Assembly: GCA_037043455.1 (NCBI GenBank)
Contig: JAWPHD010007125.1
Location: forward strand, 1 to 64,000
DNA from: Cyrtodaria siliqua
Lineage: Eukaryota > Mollusca > Bivalvia > Adapedonta > Hiatellidae
Direction: 5' to 3'
Length of the DNA stretch: 64,000 nt
Part shown: piece after piece, positions 10,144-22,489 of the stretch
How positions within the stretch are numbered: position 1 is the first letter of the stretch
How the letters are laid out: each line of letters starts with the position of its first letter
Made by a program: the position numbers and the translations under genes
Notes under the pieces: model-generated
Database searches by the model: none
What the model saw: only the letters and a program-made list of their open reading frames with translations
Told to the model about the DNA's origin: nothing

Positions 10144-13100
10144 GATGTTGGGAGGATTTATTTCAACAGTTGGACATACCCGGCACTAAGATGTGTGACT
10201 TTGGTTTTCTACCAGTGCAGCTTTAACTGAACACATTATACCATGTTTAGGAATTTTGAGACACTCCGTGTTTGCAATTATTTATTAATAGCATTCAATT
10301 TCAAAATATGCGCTTATTATTATCAATTACTTTAGCAATACAATTCAATACCCGTACAATCTGCTTTAGCTTTTTCATTCAGACCGTTATTATACTACAG
10401 AACATTGGAAGTGATCATTAATCAAAACGTTTGAGTAGCTGTTAACAATTTATATGCCTGTAGGAAAGTTTATATGTGTAATGTGTCTATAATTTAAATA
10501 TTGAAGATGGGCTATGAAAGAGACTCAATACTGAACTTAGTTTATATTTATTGGAATAACAAGGCCATGGCTTCAGCATAATATAACACGAAACATAATG
10601 TGCATAACAAATATGCAGTCACGATATTTATAACAATTTGAAAAATGGTCATAGCTCCGACCAGGTTTTGAAGTGAATGAAAACTGTACTCAGTGAACCC
10701 TGGGACCAGATGTTCACAAAGCCAGATATTTAAAATTTATTTGCTTTCCTTCAAATGTTCTCGTAAACTAATTACTACACACTGCTGTGACCGCGACATA
10801 CTGCCACATGCCACAAGTGGTGGGAGAGGCACCACGAGAGGCACCGCCATTAAAATGGGGGAAGCAGAGCACAGTAGTGAAAAGTAACAAGTCCTCAAAT
10901 GGTGGTATGGCTGACGCACTTCACAATCGAAGAGATTTGTCTCGCCACCAACAACATATGACCCAAATATGGTCGACAACATTCAACAAATGACCCAAAG
11001 ATGGTCAGTTATAACATTAACAGTAACCCAAAAGTGGCTTGCAACCCAAATTGGTTAGCATACAAAATTGCCAAAATACAAATAAATTGATGTTCAACTG
11101 GGTCAAACTGGGTAAGGCACTATATTGCCAACCACATAGTAACCCATAAGGGGTTAACTTAAAAGTTTAAAATTGATGAAGGATAAGCAGGTAACATTAT
11201 ATAGAGGTTATACATATATGCCAAAAAAGTGACTGCACATCAACAATAATTTGAATTCATTTTATTAAAGCCACGGACCGTTTTCAGAAACTAACGGCGA
11301 AATTCTGGCATCTGTACTTAAAAAACGCTGCAGTCCGTGTGCGTTTTAAAGGTTGAATGCAAAACTATTGTGTCTTCATATAAATAAAGATGTTATAACG
11401 GTTTGATTTTGACTGCCTGAATGCCATTTACAACCTCATTTAAAGCACCTAACTGGCCAACAACAGCCAGATTTTACAAGGTATGTACACCGGTTCCAAA
11501 TCCACCGATGATGAGGTATATATATAACACAAATGTTGAGTATCCAAACACTATAGCCAGATATAAACGGCTTAAGCCAGACAGGCTAAACCCTAAAACT
11601 GTTGTGTCGAATTAAGTTACCAACTCACAACCCACTCCACGCACTTCAATCTCGGGTATTTTAAGAACCGGTGAATAACAAACACCCTCAACCGGCACAT
11701 ACACCTCACCACACGACCTGAACATCTGGATAGTTTTGACAACTATTTCTATTTTGTGCCTTACTAGGTTTATAAATGCCTGGCCTCCCTTTTTTTTTTT
11801 CTTAGTTTATATTTATTGTTCTTCGGAGATAGTTATTAAAAGGAGATTTTAAGGTGTAATATATTTGATGTGATGTGTTTTATTAAAATTAAAATTGGAT
11901 CATGCATAGAACAGTTTTATTTCGAGACACAAGCAACCAAATTAAATAGATACCGATGCCATTTCATATGCCTTGCGTTAACAGGACAGGATAATTAATA
12001 CTCATCGAAGCAATGGAATAGCCATGAAATAAACACATGAAAAACATCTATATTCTTCCAAGGTCTTGGAAAATGGAACGCCACTTGAAAAACCATTGTC
12101 AGTGTAACAACCAGTTCTACACCAAATATTTTGTATACATTTGACATTCGCAATGTTTGAAATGTCGCTTTGTGATTTAGGTTCAACTTTTATAACTGTA
12201 AGAAATGAAACTTTACATACAATACCAACACTGGGCCTCTATGACCTGTCCACAACATCACACCCGGTACATCCACTTTTTTGACAGGAACTTTTGCATG
12301 GCCCGAAATCAACTTGATAGTGACACAAACTGAAATATAAGGCAAAGTGTTTGAGAGAATGAAATAAAACAAAGCTTTAAATAAATGATAGATATCCAAC
12401 TATAAGTAAGCAGCAACAGCAACCACACCAGAATACAAAACAACAGTCACTATAATGAAAACATCACTGTATACACAAACAAATACATGTGTAAAGTCGA
12501 TCGCTAGAAAAATAACACTGGACATTTTATAAACCTTCTTATTAGCAGTGGCAGGCATCAACAGCAGCAAGTTAAAATTAGCTGAAATCAACAAAAAAAC
12601 ACCAAAAAAACAACAACAACAACAAAAAAAAAACTGTTTAGGTATACTTATCAGCAGTTTGTTAAGAGAACCTATTGCAGAAACACTGCAATTACTGTCA
12701 ACAACAGCCACACTTCCATGATCAATCAGCCCTGGAGGGTAAACTAACAGCTAAACGACGACGATAACATCAATTGACCAACATAATGACTTGATTCAAC
12801 ATTTCATTAACAACATCGTGACAAAAAGCGTATTATTTATAGAAATTGTTTTCATAATAGTACTTAAATAATATATGCATTATCACAACAAGTTATCATT
12901 GACATCATCCTCATAATGACACCAGAGTTTTATTTACTTAAGTAGTGTTCTCATTTGTATAGCTCGATTAAAGCGACACACGGCAATAATATCATTTTAT
13001 TATTCTTTTTTTTATTTTTATTTTTTAGTTTTGTTTTGTTTGTTTATTCAACTTTGTCTCAGAATTTATTAATCCAGTATCATTTGGACTTTGAAGTTGC

Positions 13101-14010
13101 TTGCATACATGTTTCCTTAATTATTATGCCATGTTTAAATATATAACTAGTGCAATATAATCAACAGTTAGTAATATCACAGACCTAATAACTTTTCAAG
13201 TGAATTTAAGTCTGCGGTAATATGCAAAAACAAAATGTCTTTTTTTTTTCTTCTTGCAATTAATGGTATGATTGACCAAACGGAAGTCAGGCAGAAACAC
13301 TAACGGGACGCCGTCCGTTTTTAACAATTCAAGAATCGCCGTGTATGCCTTAAATAAGGTGATAACTTTTGTAAACAGTTGAACATTTAAAGACAACTTT
13401 TACAAACCAATTTTTATTTGTATTTTTTATGTTTTATTATCACAACTGACTTAAAGCACAGACATATTAACAAACAGATAGGAAACTTCCTATCTTAACC
13501 AATTATCACGTGGCACCTTAACCTTTCCTTCTCTCTCCTCTCTCAAACATTCACAAATGTTGATGAGAATACATTCAAAAGATTCACAATGAATAGATAA
13601 TGGGATTATAATAATTTATGTTTGTTTTGAAAATAAGAAATTGTATAAAAAGACGTTTAAAATTAAAAATGTCATACATTTTTGCTTTTCGCTTAAAAAT
13701 CAAGATGTTGATATAGTCAAAGTTTCCGTCAAACTCCTTTTTTGCTCTAAATGTAAGAGAAAGAACAAAACTCATATTGAAAAGAAAACTAAATTTGTGA
13801 TGGGATTTGGCATGAATGAAACGTGTATCTTTAAATCTCTTCATGATATGTGTGTTTAAAGTTGGGGAAAACATTGTGAAATTTTCGCACTGTGTCACTT
13901 GAAATTTAGATAATTTTCGTAGTGTCAAATCTATTTGTTATAAGGTCTGTGCTTAAAGCCATAATAAAATATAAAACGAGTCCTGTTTCCGTAAGCGCTA
14001 CAACATCTGT
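10144..14010. other. Long intergenic stretch, no gene supported
   Basis: Open frames here are short, low-complexity and lack recognisable domains. Local structure only: imperfect repeats of gacccaaatatggtc / gacccaaagatggtc near 10970-11010, poly-T and poly-A tracts near 11791, 12595-12635 and 13245, and AT-rich DNA. Nothing else is recognised. Confidence 0.55.
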
Positions 14011-14319
14011 TCCTTCAGCCAAAACTTGCCATCCACCGTTGACCGTATCGCTTGCATATTCCGACTACGACTCGCACATGTACTGCATCTTCTGTAACAA
14101 TATGTAGCCACTCCACCATCTCAGGCCTCAGTTGCTTAACGATCTTCTCAAGAACTCTGGAGATAGCACCAGCTTCTGCTGTCCTATCTGTTTTACTGGT
14201 AGGTTCAACCAGTTCCTGCGTCCCGAGTCATAATCGCCCCTCTGGACTGCTTAACAGCATTTATGGCTCTGTGACTGTAGTTTAGGCATACTGTATTTCT
14301 GAAATAAATTGCTAAAATA

Positions 14320-14349
14320 ATTGTACCAGCAAAGATGACACAGGACACC
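14320..14349 (-). pseudogene. 30 bp exact match to the nearby GPCR (TM2)
   Basis: The minus strand carries 30 bases identical to 18340-18369 of the GPCR gene, coding VSCVIFAGT in both. The local open frame (14399 to 14205) continues past the match but diverges completely on both sides. It could be a fragment of a decayed paralogue, a short conversion tract or a captured piece; the flanks do not decide. Expression is not supported. Confidence 0.5.
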
Positions 14350-14424
14350 TTGCAGATTACATCAAATAAACCTTTTTTATTTTCATATGCATCCATCATC
14401 TATTTGAAAACTGTCATATTTAAT

Positions 14425-14535
14425 CCAGAGTTCAATCCTCGCCTTGGCCATGCAATTTATCCTTGAGCAAGGGACTTAATCCACGTTGCTTAGTACTGGT
14501 TCTACCCACGAAGCTAATTTAAGTTGCAAGAATGA
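14425..14535 (+). mobile_element. SINE-like fragment
   Basis: Contains a B-box-like phrase (gagttcaatcctcgcc), a 'ccttgagcaagggacttaat' core and the phrase tagtactggttctaccca that also occurs in the tRNA-derived SINEs at 20.2 and 52.4 kb. It is degenerate and its ends are not defined. Confidence 0.45.
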
Positions 14536-14882
14536 TGTGCATTAAAAATTTAAAGTGAAGTTAACAAAGAATGTGTTTTCTACTTTTTTTTCTTTTTTTA
14601 CTTTTTTTTCTATGCACAAATGCACCCCTGGCACGCCTCCACAGCTCACGACACGCCAATGACCCCATCAGCGTATCTGTCCATAATATATACAAGGAGA
14701 ATTGAGATTGACTTAGCAGACGCCTGGTTAGAATGCTTCAATGCGCAATTCCCCTAAGCAGTATGGAGCAGTCGACTGCTCCGTGAGTTTATGCCCGCAT
14801 CATTCAGACTGTGTATGATTATAAACTGATCTCCGAATGACCTTCACCTAAATTATTCGGTCAACACTTGTTGATCTATTGA

Positions 14883-15120
14883 TGAATTGAATTGAATTGG
14901 GGTTTTAAGGCGCACCAACACATGAAAAGGTTATATGGCGCCTAAAAGGCATGAACATGCCAGGCTCATCTTCCATGTACATCGAGATAAAATATGGAAA
15001 ATGGGCCTAGAACCTTCTCACCCTGAACTGCAGAGTTGCTGCAAATTCTATCGTAGAAACTCCATTTACGCTGGAGCCACGTTATTGTTTTTCTGCCACT
15101 GCTCTTAGTGATGTGAGCGA
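14883..15120 (-). mobile_element. Retroposon 3' end with (ATTCA)n-type tail
   Basis: gaattgaattgaattggggtt followed by taaggcgcaccaacac and a 'tatggcgcctaaaaggc' block resembles the 3' end of a LINE or SINE in reverse orientation, with a pentanucleotide tail. No coding part remains. The boundary at 15120 is approximate. Confidence 0.4.
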
Positions 15121-15200
15121 GATGGCACCTGAAACAATGCAGGGGTCATGATGAAGATCTTTAATGAGCATGAACAAAAAATGACAAAATGAATATGAAT

Positions 15201-15222
15201 GGGGGGGGGGGGGGGGGGGGGG
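15201..15222 (+). repeat. 22 bp G homopolymer
   Basis: Uninterrupted run of 22 G followed by aggg. The length is likely variable and prone to sequencing error. Confidence 0.9.
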
Positions 15223-17350
15223 AGGGTCCTACCCCTCTGCATGTGACGGTGTGTTTGCAGTGGTTGTATTCATGAATATAACCACTAAAAGGTTATTGGT
15301 AAATAAACGGTATACTGCCTTCTACAAAGATGATGAGTTATTTTCTTGATGATATAGATCTAGCTCAGCCGTCAACTCCAGCGCGTGGCTGTGGCCTACT
15401 TCCCGGCAGGTACCCCTTTTCCCTGTGCCTTAGATGGTCCTTTTCTCGCATACGGGCTCTTCGACGGTCTTGTCGATTGTTGTATTACTGAAATAAACCG
15501 CTTAAATATAAACACCTCGCATTTACATTCCAAACGCCAAGATGTCAACGCATAGCATTTACATTATTATAATACTATAATTATTATAAATAGTGTTAAG
15601 CAAATTGCATTTGTCTTATTACTAATGGTTGATTAGAATCAATATCACGCTAATAATATCGTAAACGTACTATGGCGTGAGAAAAACCAATGAAAACTTC
15701 ACTTTTCATTTAAATACACTGAACTGGTTTTATAAATCGAGACTTAAATGCGTGAAATGGACACTTCAATATTGCTGGGTGTCCCTTTAAATTATTGCAA
15801 ACAAATTAATAACAAAGGCATGTACATTTCCTGCTTAATACAGTAAAGACAAATACTTATACATGAAACTCATAAATTTGACAAAGGAACCCTTTCACGC
15901 AAAGCAAATGGAGTAATTACGGACAAGGGAGATAACTTCTATATGAATAGCATACCTGACAATATGTATATACCCAAAGAGGATGAATGGTAGACAACTG
16001 AATAGAACTACCACAGCCTGATTTGTTTCCCTTGTTGTTAACAACCAAACTGAATACTCTGTCTTCACGATCGTATTATTCATCAACCAACGAGATGTTG
16101 GCTGAACAAAGACGCGATACTGTTTCACCTTGATTATTCAGTGACTGACTAGTCAACATACCGACAGTTGTTCGTAGATTATAAATAATGGCCAGGTTAT
16201 TGGTAAATAAATATAAAATATACACCCTTATACAGAGTTAAGGATTTAATGGTGGCATAGTTCCGCTCCAAACTCCGCCCTGTTCACGATTTCGCCATGA
16301 CGTGTTGATTTTCCCACGATCACCAGACCTTGACATAAATGTAGGATGCCACAAAGAACATAATTAATAATATAAACTATAATAATATAAACTATAAACA
16401 AATGTGTTGAAAATATATACGGGGTTAAAAACTTGGCCGATCTGCAATAAAGTACTGCCGCCATTGATTTTAGTGAACATTTTCATAATTGAATGAATAA
16501 ATCGCTATTAAATCAAAACCATCGAACATTTACTACTGCACATTTACGATCAATAATATCCGAAAAGTAGCCATCTCAATATTACTACGTAATTATTTTT
16601 CATAAATGAACACATCTGATACCACCTGCAGAAAATGGCCGCAAAATATAAAGAAATAATAAATGGTGTAGCTACGATTTACACACTCATTAATAAACCA
16701 AAAACAGGGCAGCCAAACACACAATAAGCAGGGTTGCCAAAGTTGTTATGAAATTTATCAATCCCACTTAAATAAAAGGATTTTTGTCGATGAACGACAA
16801 ATCCCAATATGTATGACCACTACAACAGGTAAACGCACATTGTATCAGTCAGTATTACATATTTATTGCACATGCACTTACAAACTCCAGAACAGCTATA
16901 AATCCCACATTCACAACTGGCAAGGTTAAACAAGTATGATATCACAAATGACAAGCTGAAATAAGTGTACAGCTTATCTACTGGCATATTGATGTTGACA
17001 CACACACCCTTAGCTAGACTTTGGAAAAACATGATGCTGGACAATATATTGTTTGACCTAAATTCTAATTACGATGAGGGATTAAGTTAAATCAGATTAT
17101 ATGCGTACATTTATGTTTACTTTCAATGTCAATGGAAACGGCAATATTCGCCCATATCTGACGTGTTGTAAAGTTATATTGTGTGTGTAATGTACTTAAC
17201 GCTACTTTTTTGCATACTCGTTTGCGATTGGTGCAATGCACAGTTACATATATTCCGTCACAGGAAATATGTCACATGACAAAAACAAAATCGTAATAGA
17301 CCTAATTTGGTGGCATTTCGCAAAACTTCCTCAATGTTACAAACATATGT
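15223..17350. other. Intergenic, no gene supported
   Basis: AT-rich. Short open frames lack domains or consistent codon use. No RNA gene or transposon boundary was recognised. Confidence 0.5.
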
Positions 17351-17362
17351 TTGTTTCAAATA

Positions 17363-17825
17363 GCCCGGTGCAGGATAGGGCACACACGTTATACTCATTC
17401 ATATTTATTACAAGGTGAGCAATTACCAGAATGTATACCCTGCTTTGCACCGTTAACGGTCAAACACATATTATTGGAATGTGTAGACTTTGATCCTATG
17501 CGTCAAAGGTACTACAATGTTAATACTATGAAAGAGTTATTTGATACTGTAGATTTTAGTCTTGTTTTAGATTTCCTGAAAGAGATCAGACTATATAAAT
17601 CATTGTAATGTGTTCTTATATATATTTACTTGTTTATATACCCGTTGACGGGCATTTGTTGATTTACATACATAGTTTATATTACACCTGATCATCCCTT
17701 ATTTTTTAATAGTTTTATCTTTATATATTTACATTAATTTTTTAATTAATACTTCATTTTCATAAATTTTTGCGCACAATATGACCTATTTATGTGTCGA
17801 CGTGCCGTAAAACACCATTCATTCA
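17363..17825 (+). mobile_element. LINE 3' end, 5' truncated, 12 bp TSD
   Basis: Flanked by the 12 bp direct repeat ttgtttcaaata (17351-17362 and 17826-17837) and ending in a cattcattcatt tail after cgacgtgccgtaaaacac. The coding part (to 17608) is the C-terminus of an RNase H-bearing LINE ORF2: RCRIGHTRYTHS, then a CIPCFAPLTVKHILLEC Zn-like motif, ending LYKSL and stop. The same C-terminus is at 39050-39301. It is a dead-on-arrival copy of a recent retrotransposition. Confidence 0.9.
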
Positions 17826-17837
17826 TTGTTTCAAATA

Positions 17838-18118
17838 AATATGATTGATGAAAATAAATTTATTAAACCTATGTTTAGTTCTGATTATTGTCTTTTTTTA
17901 AAAAAATGCGTATGCAATACAAAGGTTATTAAATATATATTGGGATATATACAGAAGTTCTTCCTAAATTCGCGCAATAATAATTTAAAGAAGATCTCGT
18001 GCATATATCCTACTACAAATCTAATAAGTTACCGATAAATACAAATATAACCATAAAATGAAATGTTTTATTATCTTTCATTTAGATAAATAGTTGGCAT
18101 ATTTCTTGGACAATATCG
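17838..18118. promoter_or_regulatory. Upstream region of the GPCR, no clear promoter element
   Basis: AT-rich leader between the LINE target duplicate and the GPCR start codon. No TATA box at a convincing distance can be singled out from the background AT content. The LINE insertion ends 281 bp before the start codon. Confidence 0.3.
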
Positions 18119-19384
18119 ATGAATATGGAAGATTCTAACAAAACAATCTACAACAACGATGCACGTCTTGAAGAATTAAACAAGGAGGCAACAGCGGAGT
18201 ACATTCCAGTAATTGCTTATACAGCTATCGTTTCACTTTTCGGAATAGCAGGCAACATCATGACGTTGTTGTTTTACGGCAAGCAACGGGAATCTACAAA
18301 CAACACGGTCTTATTAATGTCTCTAGCTGCAACAGATTTGGTGTCCTGTGTCATCTTTGCTGGTACAATAATAACACAGTTCTATTTTATCACATTCAAT
18401 GAGAACGGAGGATGTAAATATTTATATTTCATATTTCACTGGAGCGTCTGTTCATCTGTGGCAGTACTATGGATAATTTGTATTGACAGATACAGAAAGA
18501 TATGCAGATATTTTGACTGGCAATTTACAATCGTATCCATAAAAGTAGCAGTCCCAGTAGTCATCGTTGGTACGATGCTTCAATCTGTACCATATTGGTT
18601 CACATACGACACTACTCCTGCGAATTTAACCAACAGTCATGGACAAACATTCCAAGGTTTTGTATGTGAACCATCCAGCGACGACACATTACAGATTGTA
18701 CATGCTGCAAATACATATATAGATCTCATCTCTGTCGTATTAATTACCGCTACTTTTGTTTCGTTGTATGCTCTTATTGTGAAGAAAATACTGGCTTCAA
18801 AGAGGGACCTCAACCGATTTATAAGTGACAAGTCTTCGAGTTTAGGAAATAAGGAAAATGTTTCAAATGTAACCATTGTTGAAAATAGTACAACTGAATT
18901 TGAAGCTGGTTCATCGCATCAAAAGGAAAATACAGGTATCGAAAAAGAAACAACTGAATTTGAAGCTGGTTCATCGCATCAAAAGGAAAATACAGGTATC
19001 GAAAAAGAAACAACTGAATTTGAAGCTGGTTCATCGCATCAAAAGGAAAATACAGGTATCGAAAAAGAACATGCAAGTGTATCATCATGTAGGGTACAAA
19101 CGAGAAAGCCAATCAACTCTTTTCAAAAAACGTCTAATGCAGAAGTCAGAATAACTTGTATGATGATTGCAATTACTGTTGGATATTTCGTGTGTTTCGT
19201 ACCATATTTTGCCGTCAAACTCAGCAGTGCACCTAGTGAAAGATACAGCGTTGGAACGCAACTTGCTGTCAAATCGTATATGATGAACAGTGCTATCAAT
19301 CCTTATATTTATGGGGCGATAAATACCGTATTTAGGAAATTTGTCGTACGTGCATTTTGCAGGTGTTCTTTCACTGAGGCTTGA
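18119..19384 (+). CDS. Rhodopsin-like (class A) G-protein-coupled receptor
   Basis: Intronless 421-residue receptor for an unknown ligand, expected in the plasma membrane. Seen directly: seven hydrophobic segments; N46 in GIAGN (TM1); D73 in LAATDL (TM2); C99 before TM3, likely paired with C183 in the second extracellular loop; the DRY motif at 123-125; CFVP in TM6 where CWxP is usual; and NPYIY in TM7. N7 (NKT) and N169 (NLT) are possible glycosylation sites. The third intracellular loop is enlarged by three identical 20-residue repeats (258-317). The second Met (codon 3) is an alternative start. AATAAA at 19494-19499 may be the poly(A) signal. TM6 is not canonical, so an orphan or peptide-type receptor of a lineage-specific family is likely. 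No introns are seen, as in many expanded invertebrate GPCR families. Confidence 0.93.
   Translation: MNMEDSNKTIYNNDARLEELNKEATAEYIPVIAYTAIVSLFGIAGNIMTLLFYGKQRESTNNTVLLMSLAATDLVSCVIFAGTIITQFYFITFNENGGCKYLYFIFHWSVCSSVAVLWIICIDRYRKICRYFDWQFTIVSIKVAVPVVIVGTMLQSVPYWFTYDTTPANLTNSHGQTFQGFVCEPSSDDTLQIVHAANTYIDLISVVLITATFVSLYALIVKKILASKRDLNRFISDKSSSLGNKENVSNVTIVENSTTEFEAGSSHQKENTGIEKETTEFEAGSSHQKENTGIEKETTEFEAGSSHQKENTGIEKEHASVSSCRVQTRKPINSFQKTSNAEVRITCMMIAITVGYFVCFVPYFAVKLSSAPSERYSVGTQLAVKSYMMNSAINPYIYGAINTVFRKFVVRAFCRCSFTEA
18890..19069 (+). repeat. Three identical 60 bp repeats in the GPCR third loop
   Basis: Three perfect tandem copies of a 60 bp unit coding TTEFEAGSSHQKENTGIEKE. The period is in frame, so copy-number change alters loop length without a frameshift. 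Complete identity between copies argues for very recent duplication. Confidence 0.97.
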
Positions 19385-19493
19385 TTAGACAAAAAATTCT
19401 TAATATAAGAACTCTATAATATTTATTTTCATCTTTCTTTCTAATCCTTTTGTTTCTCTTGTACATATATTGTGTATTCTTGTATGTATTTGA

Positions 19494-19499
19494 AATAAA
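19494..19499 (+). terminator. Putative poly(A) signal of the GPCR
   Basis: AATAAA 110 bp after the stop codon, followed by a T/G-containing stretch. The sequence is AT-rich, so chance occurrence is possible. Confidence 0.45.
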
Positions 19500-19617
19500 A
19501 TTTGTGCAAACCAAACAAACAAACACATGGCATACTATTGACAAATTTCTTGTCATTCCATTACCGTTTTCATGAATATAAATGTGTTATCTCATCTCGA
19601 GTTATCGGTAAGCAAAC

Positions 19618-19880
19618 ATTACGTGGCCCCGCCTTAATTCCATTAAGCGATGGGGAATCGTATAATAGCAGGATTTTATAACGGATATTTCGACATACAA
19701 CACGTTTAAAAACATTTTTTACTAAAAAATTGCCATTGGCTCTGTTTAAAATTACCTATTAAATGTTTTAATGTTACAATATGCAATCTTGTTAAGCCGA
19801 AATGAAGGTTTTATTTCATACTCCAGCCAACCCCGTTTTCGCTTCTTGGAAGTTAATACTCGGACCAAGTAATGGTTTCA
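19618..19880 (-). repeat. Inverted, diverged relative of the 945 bp unit
   Basis: Reverse complement of the array at 1-3215: cattacgtgg, ccgccttaattccatta, cgtttaaaaacat and tactccagccaaccccgttt occur in the corresponding reversed order. It is a single copy, which shows that the unit is also dispersed. Confidence 0.75.
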
Positions 19881-20191
19881 TATGATATCCTTAAAGCTTA
19901 CTCCTTTTGTCCTTATCCGTTTGAATAACTTTATTTCTTATTTACACACAGTCCTCTCAGTTATCATTCTCCTCTCCTTAAACCAACACTAACTCTACAA
20001 ATATAACACAAGAATATTAATTAGTTGATGTGCCAATTCATCTGTAACTTCAAAGTAAATTATCGGGGAGTTTAGTTAACTGATATGAGTTAGTGTCAGT
20101 TTTAATGCGTTAGTCGTAGATTTGTGTATGGTGTTTATGTCATTTCAACACATGTAAGGTTACATGTGAATTTCTAAAAAAAATAAAAAAT

Positions 20192-20382
20192 TATGGTGGA
20201 GGCAGACCATCCACCTTTCCTGAGTAGAACAAGTACTGTACACTTCCCGCTATCCGTAAGAATCGACACTTCCTCACTTACAAGTCGCGCTCCCAGTGGG
20301 ATTCAAACCCCTAGCGGTGAGAGGCGAGAAGGTTTACAGCGCAACATCGGTAACCCCTCGGCCACGGAGAGGCTGGTAGGTT
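20192..20382 (-). mobile_element. tRNA-derived SINE
   Basis: On the minus strand: an A-box-like tggccgaggggttaccg, then a B-box gggtttgaatccc, at tRNA-like spacing, followed by a body with gtgtcgattcttacgg and tacagtacttgttctac. The same order is seen at 52325-52450, which supports one family with a pol III promoter. No intact tRNA gene is implied. Confidence 0.75.
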
Positions 20383-20734
20383 AACTTAATACTACTTAGA
20401 TCGATTTGGATTTGAATCCTTGACATTCTGAGTCATACAGGAACACTGTTATGATTCTCATATGTGCTCTTAGGATTTCATATATATGTTTATATTTGCT
20501 CTGTATGTAAAATATTGGCAATAAAATATGTTTAAATCAAATAAAAATGGAGCAGCATGTGATGTTCACATGAACCCTTTACGATTTTATATGAGAATCA
20601 ACAATTATCTTCAGTTCAATTTCATATGACTAGCTTTCATATGATTCTCATATGTGGCACATTTGCCTATGTAGACAAACGCTCTACCACAAAGCCAGCT
20701 TCATTGCTTGACGTTCAGAGCTGTTAGAAGTTGG

Positions 20735-21160
20735 CACAACATACGACAATCGACATACGACATTCGATATACGACATTCGACATACGACATTCAAAGACA
20801 TCCTTCAAAGTCAATGTCGTTTCATGAGACATTCGACATACTACGTTCGACATTCAACATTCATAAACATCCTTCAAACTGAATGTCTTTCACGCGACAT
20901 TCGACATTCGACATACGACATTCGACATACGAAATTCAAAAACATCCTTCAAAGAAAATGTCGTTTCACACGACATACAGCATTCGACACACAACATTCG
21001 ACATACAACATTCGACATACGACATTTAAAAAACAACATTCAAAAACATCCTTCAAAGTGAAAATCGTTTCACGCGACATACAACATTCGACATAGGACA
21101 TTCGACTTATGACATTCGATATACGACATTCAAAAACAACATTCAAGGTGAATTATGTCA
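20735..21160 (+). repeat. Nested satellite (cgacattcgacata) with higher-order unit
   Basis: Dense 7-14 bp repeats of cgacata/cgacattcg are interspersed with a phrase aaaacatccttcaaagtgaatgtcgtttcacgcg-like that recurs roughly every 70-110 bp (near 20790, 20865, 20940, 21040). Open frames on both strands come from the low-complexity repeat. A related fragment lies at 21350-21480. Confidence 0.85.
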
Positions 21161-21479
21161 GGCTTAACATCACAGCAGATTGATTGTTTTAAAAGTTACG
21201 CAAGTCATTACGTTTCGTAAACCAACAAATAAGTTCCCACATGTTTTAAAATGTCCGCTTAAGCATATAATTGTATATGTTAACAAATACTTTGTCCAAT
21301 TAGCAAATGGTACATTTCAACTTTTGAGTAGTCATACATGACAAATGCAGGAAAACAACATTCAGTGTCAATGTCGAATGCTGCATGTAACGAAGAAAGA
21401 CGCTGCCTAATGCCGTATGTCGAGCTGAAAGAATCAAATCTAATGATGTCGAAAGTTGTATGTCGCGTTAAATGACATT

Positions 21480-22010
21480 CACTTTCAATGAAATACCATT
21501 CCATGGTCAGAGGAGAGGCGTATGGTCTCAGTTTCTAACAAAATGTTTTGCCCTAAACGAGAAAACAATGGGAGAAATAAACAAAATGGAATTTAAATGG
21601 GGTTATGAAGTCTACGTAAGTTACAGTCAAAATACTAAATTAAAAAGCTGACAACAGTATGCTAAGGGAGATTAAACAATACACATAACCTGTAAAGGCT
21701 GGAGTAGTGTAACAACCTATTCGAATTAAAGTAAGTAAACAGGTATTTGAGTAAGTACCACGGATATCTGGATTTAATTATTGGGCTCAGCGATCTCCAA
21801 GGGTCGAAATAAATAACAGTTATCAGAGCCTTCAAGGCCTGGAGTAGTACAACCATCTATTCAAAATGTAAATAAGAACGTATTTGAGAATGTACCACAG
21901 CACTGATATCTGTATATACGTATCGGGCTCAGCTATATCTAAAGTCCAGAATGAATAGCAGTTCTGATTGCAAGCACGGATAGACGTTTTAACGCCGCCA
22001 GACGCTATTG
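21480..22010 (-). mobile_element. Penelope-type RT family, non-coding remnant
   Basis: Two successive ~140 bp blocks with tatcgggctcagcgatctcc and gattgcaag...gacgtttta match the block at 46430-46620 that lies beside other pieces of the RT family. There is no coding sequence. Confidence 0.45.
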
Positions 22011-22489
22011 TAATATATAAACAAGACCTTTGTCTGAGGATGTCTCGCCCACAGCGGCAAACCGCATATGAAATATTTTATTAAATTTGTAAAATGATGT
22101 CCACAAAATGCAACACTTCATATGACCAAGTAGCAAACAAATAAAAGCGAGGTAATCATAAGAAGTTAAGTTACTGAGGTTAAGTGGCTTGTTGTTTTTT
22201 TCGTTCAGCGATGTCCACCAATGCCAACAATACATATGACCAAGTATCAAAGACATAAATTCGGGCAATCATAAAGTTAACTGAGGTTAAGTTACCTAAC
22301 CAAGGTTGTTACCTAACTAAGGTTAAGTTTGGGGAAATAACATAAACTATGACCTTGACCTTTGTATTTTTTTATCATCCAGCGATGTCCAACAATGTAA
22401 ACTAGTGATATCGATGTTTAAGGGCGACACATATACCACCAGTCCCCGATTCCCCACCCTACTGTTTGTGTAGAGATTGTGTGTATTTG

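Noticed and set aside
10693..10993. Overlapping short open frames on both strands
   Set aside because: No domain, no conservation evidence; coding on both strands at once is unlikely.
14005..14185. Minus-strand open stretch with a protein-like look (EKIVKQLRPEMVEWLHIVTE)
   Set aside because: No Met, no clear splice borders and no recognised domain; retained only as a place to check with RNA data.
18637..19154. Antisense and shifted frames across the GPCR
   Set aside because: Shadows of the receptor; the tandem 60 bp repeat keeps other frames open.
20731..21146. 121-codon HSTYDIRHTTF-like open frame
   Set aside because: Pure translation of the cgacattcgacata satellite, with an antisense frame open too.
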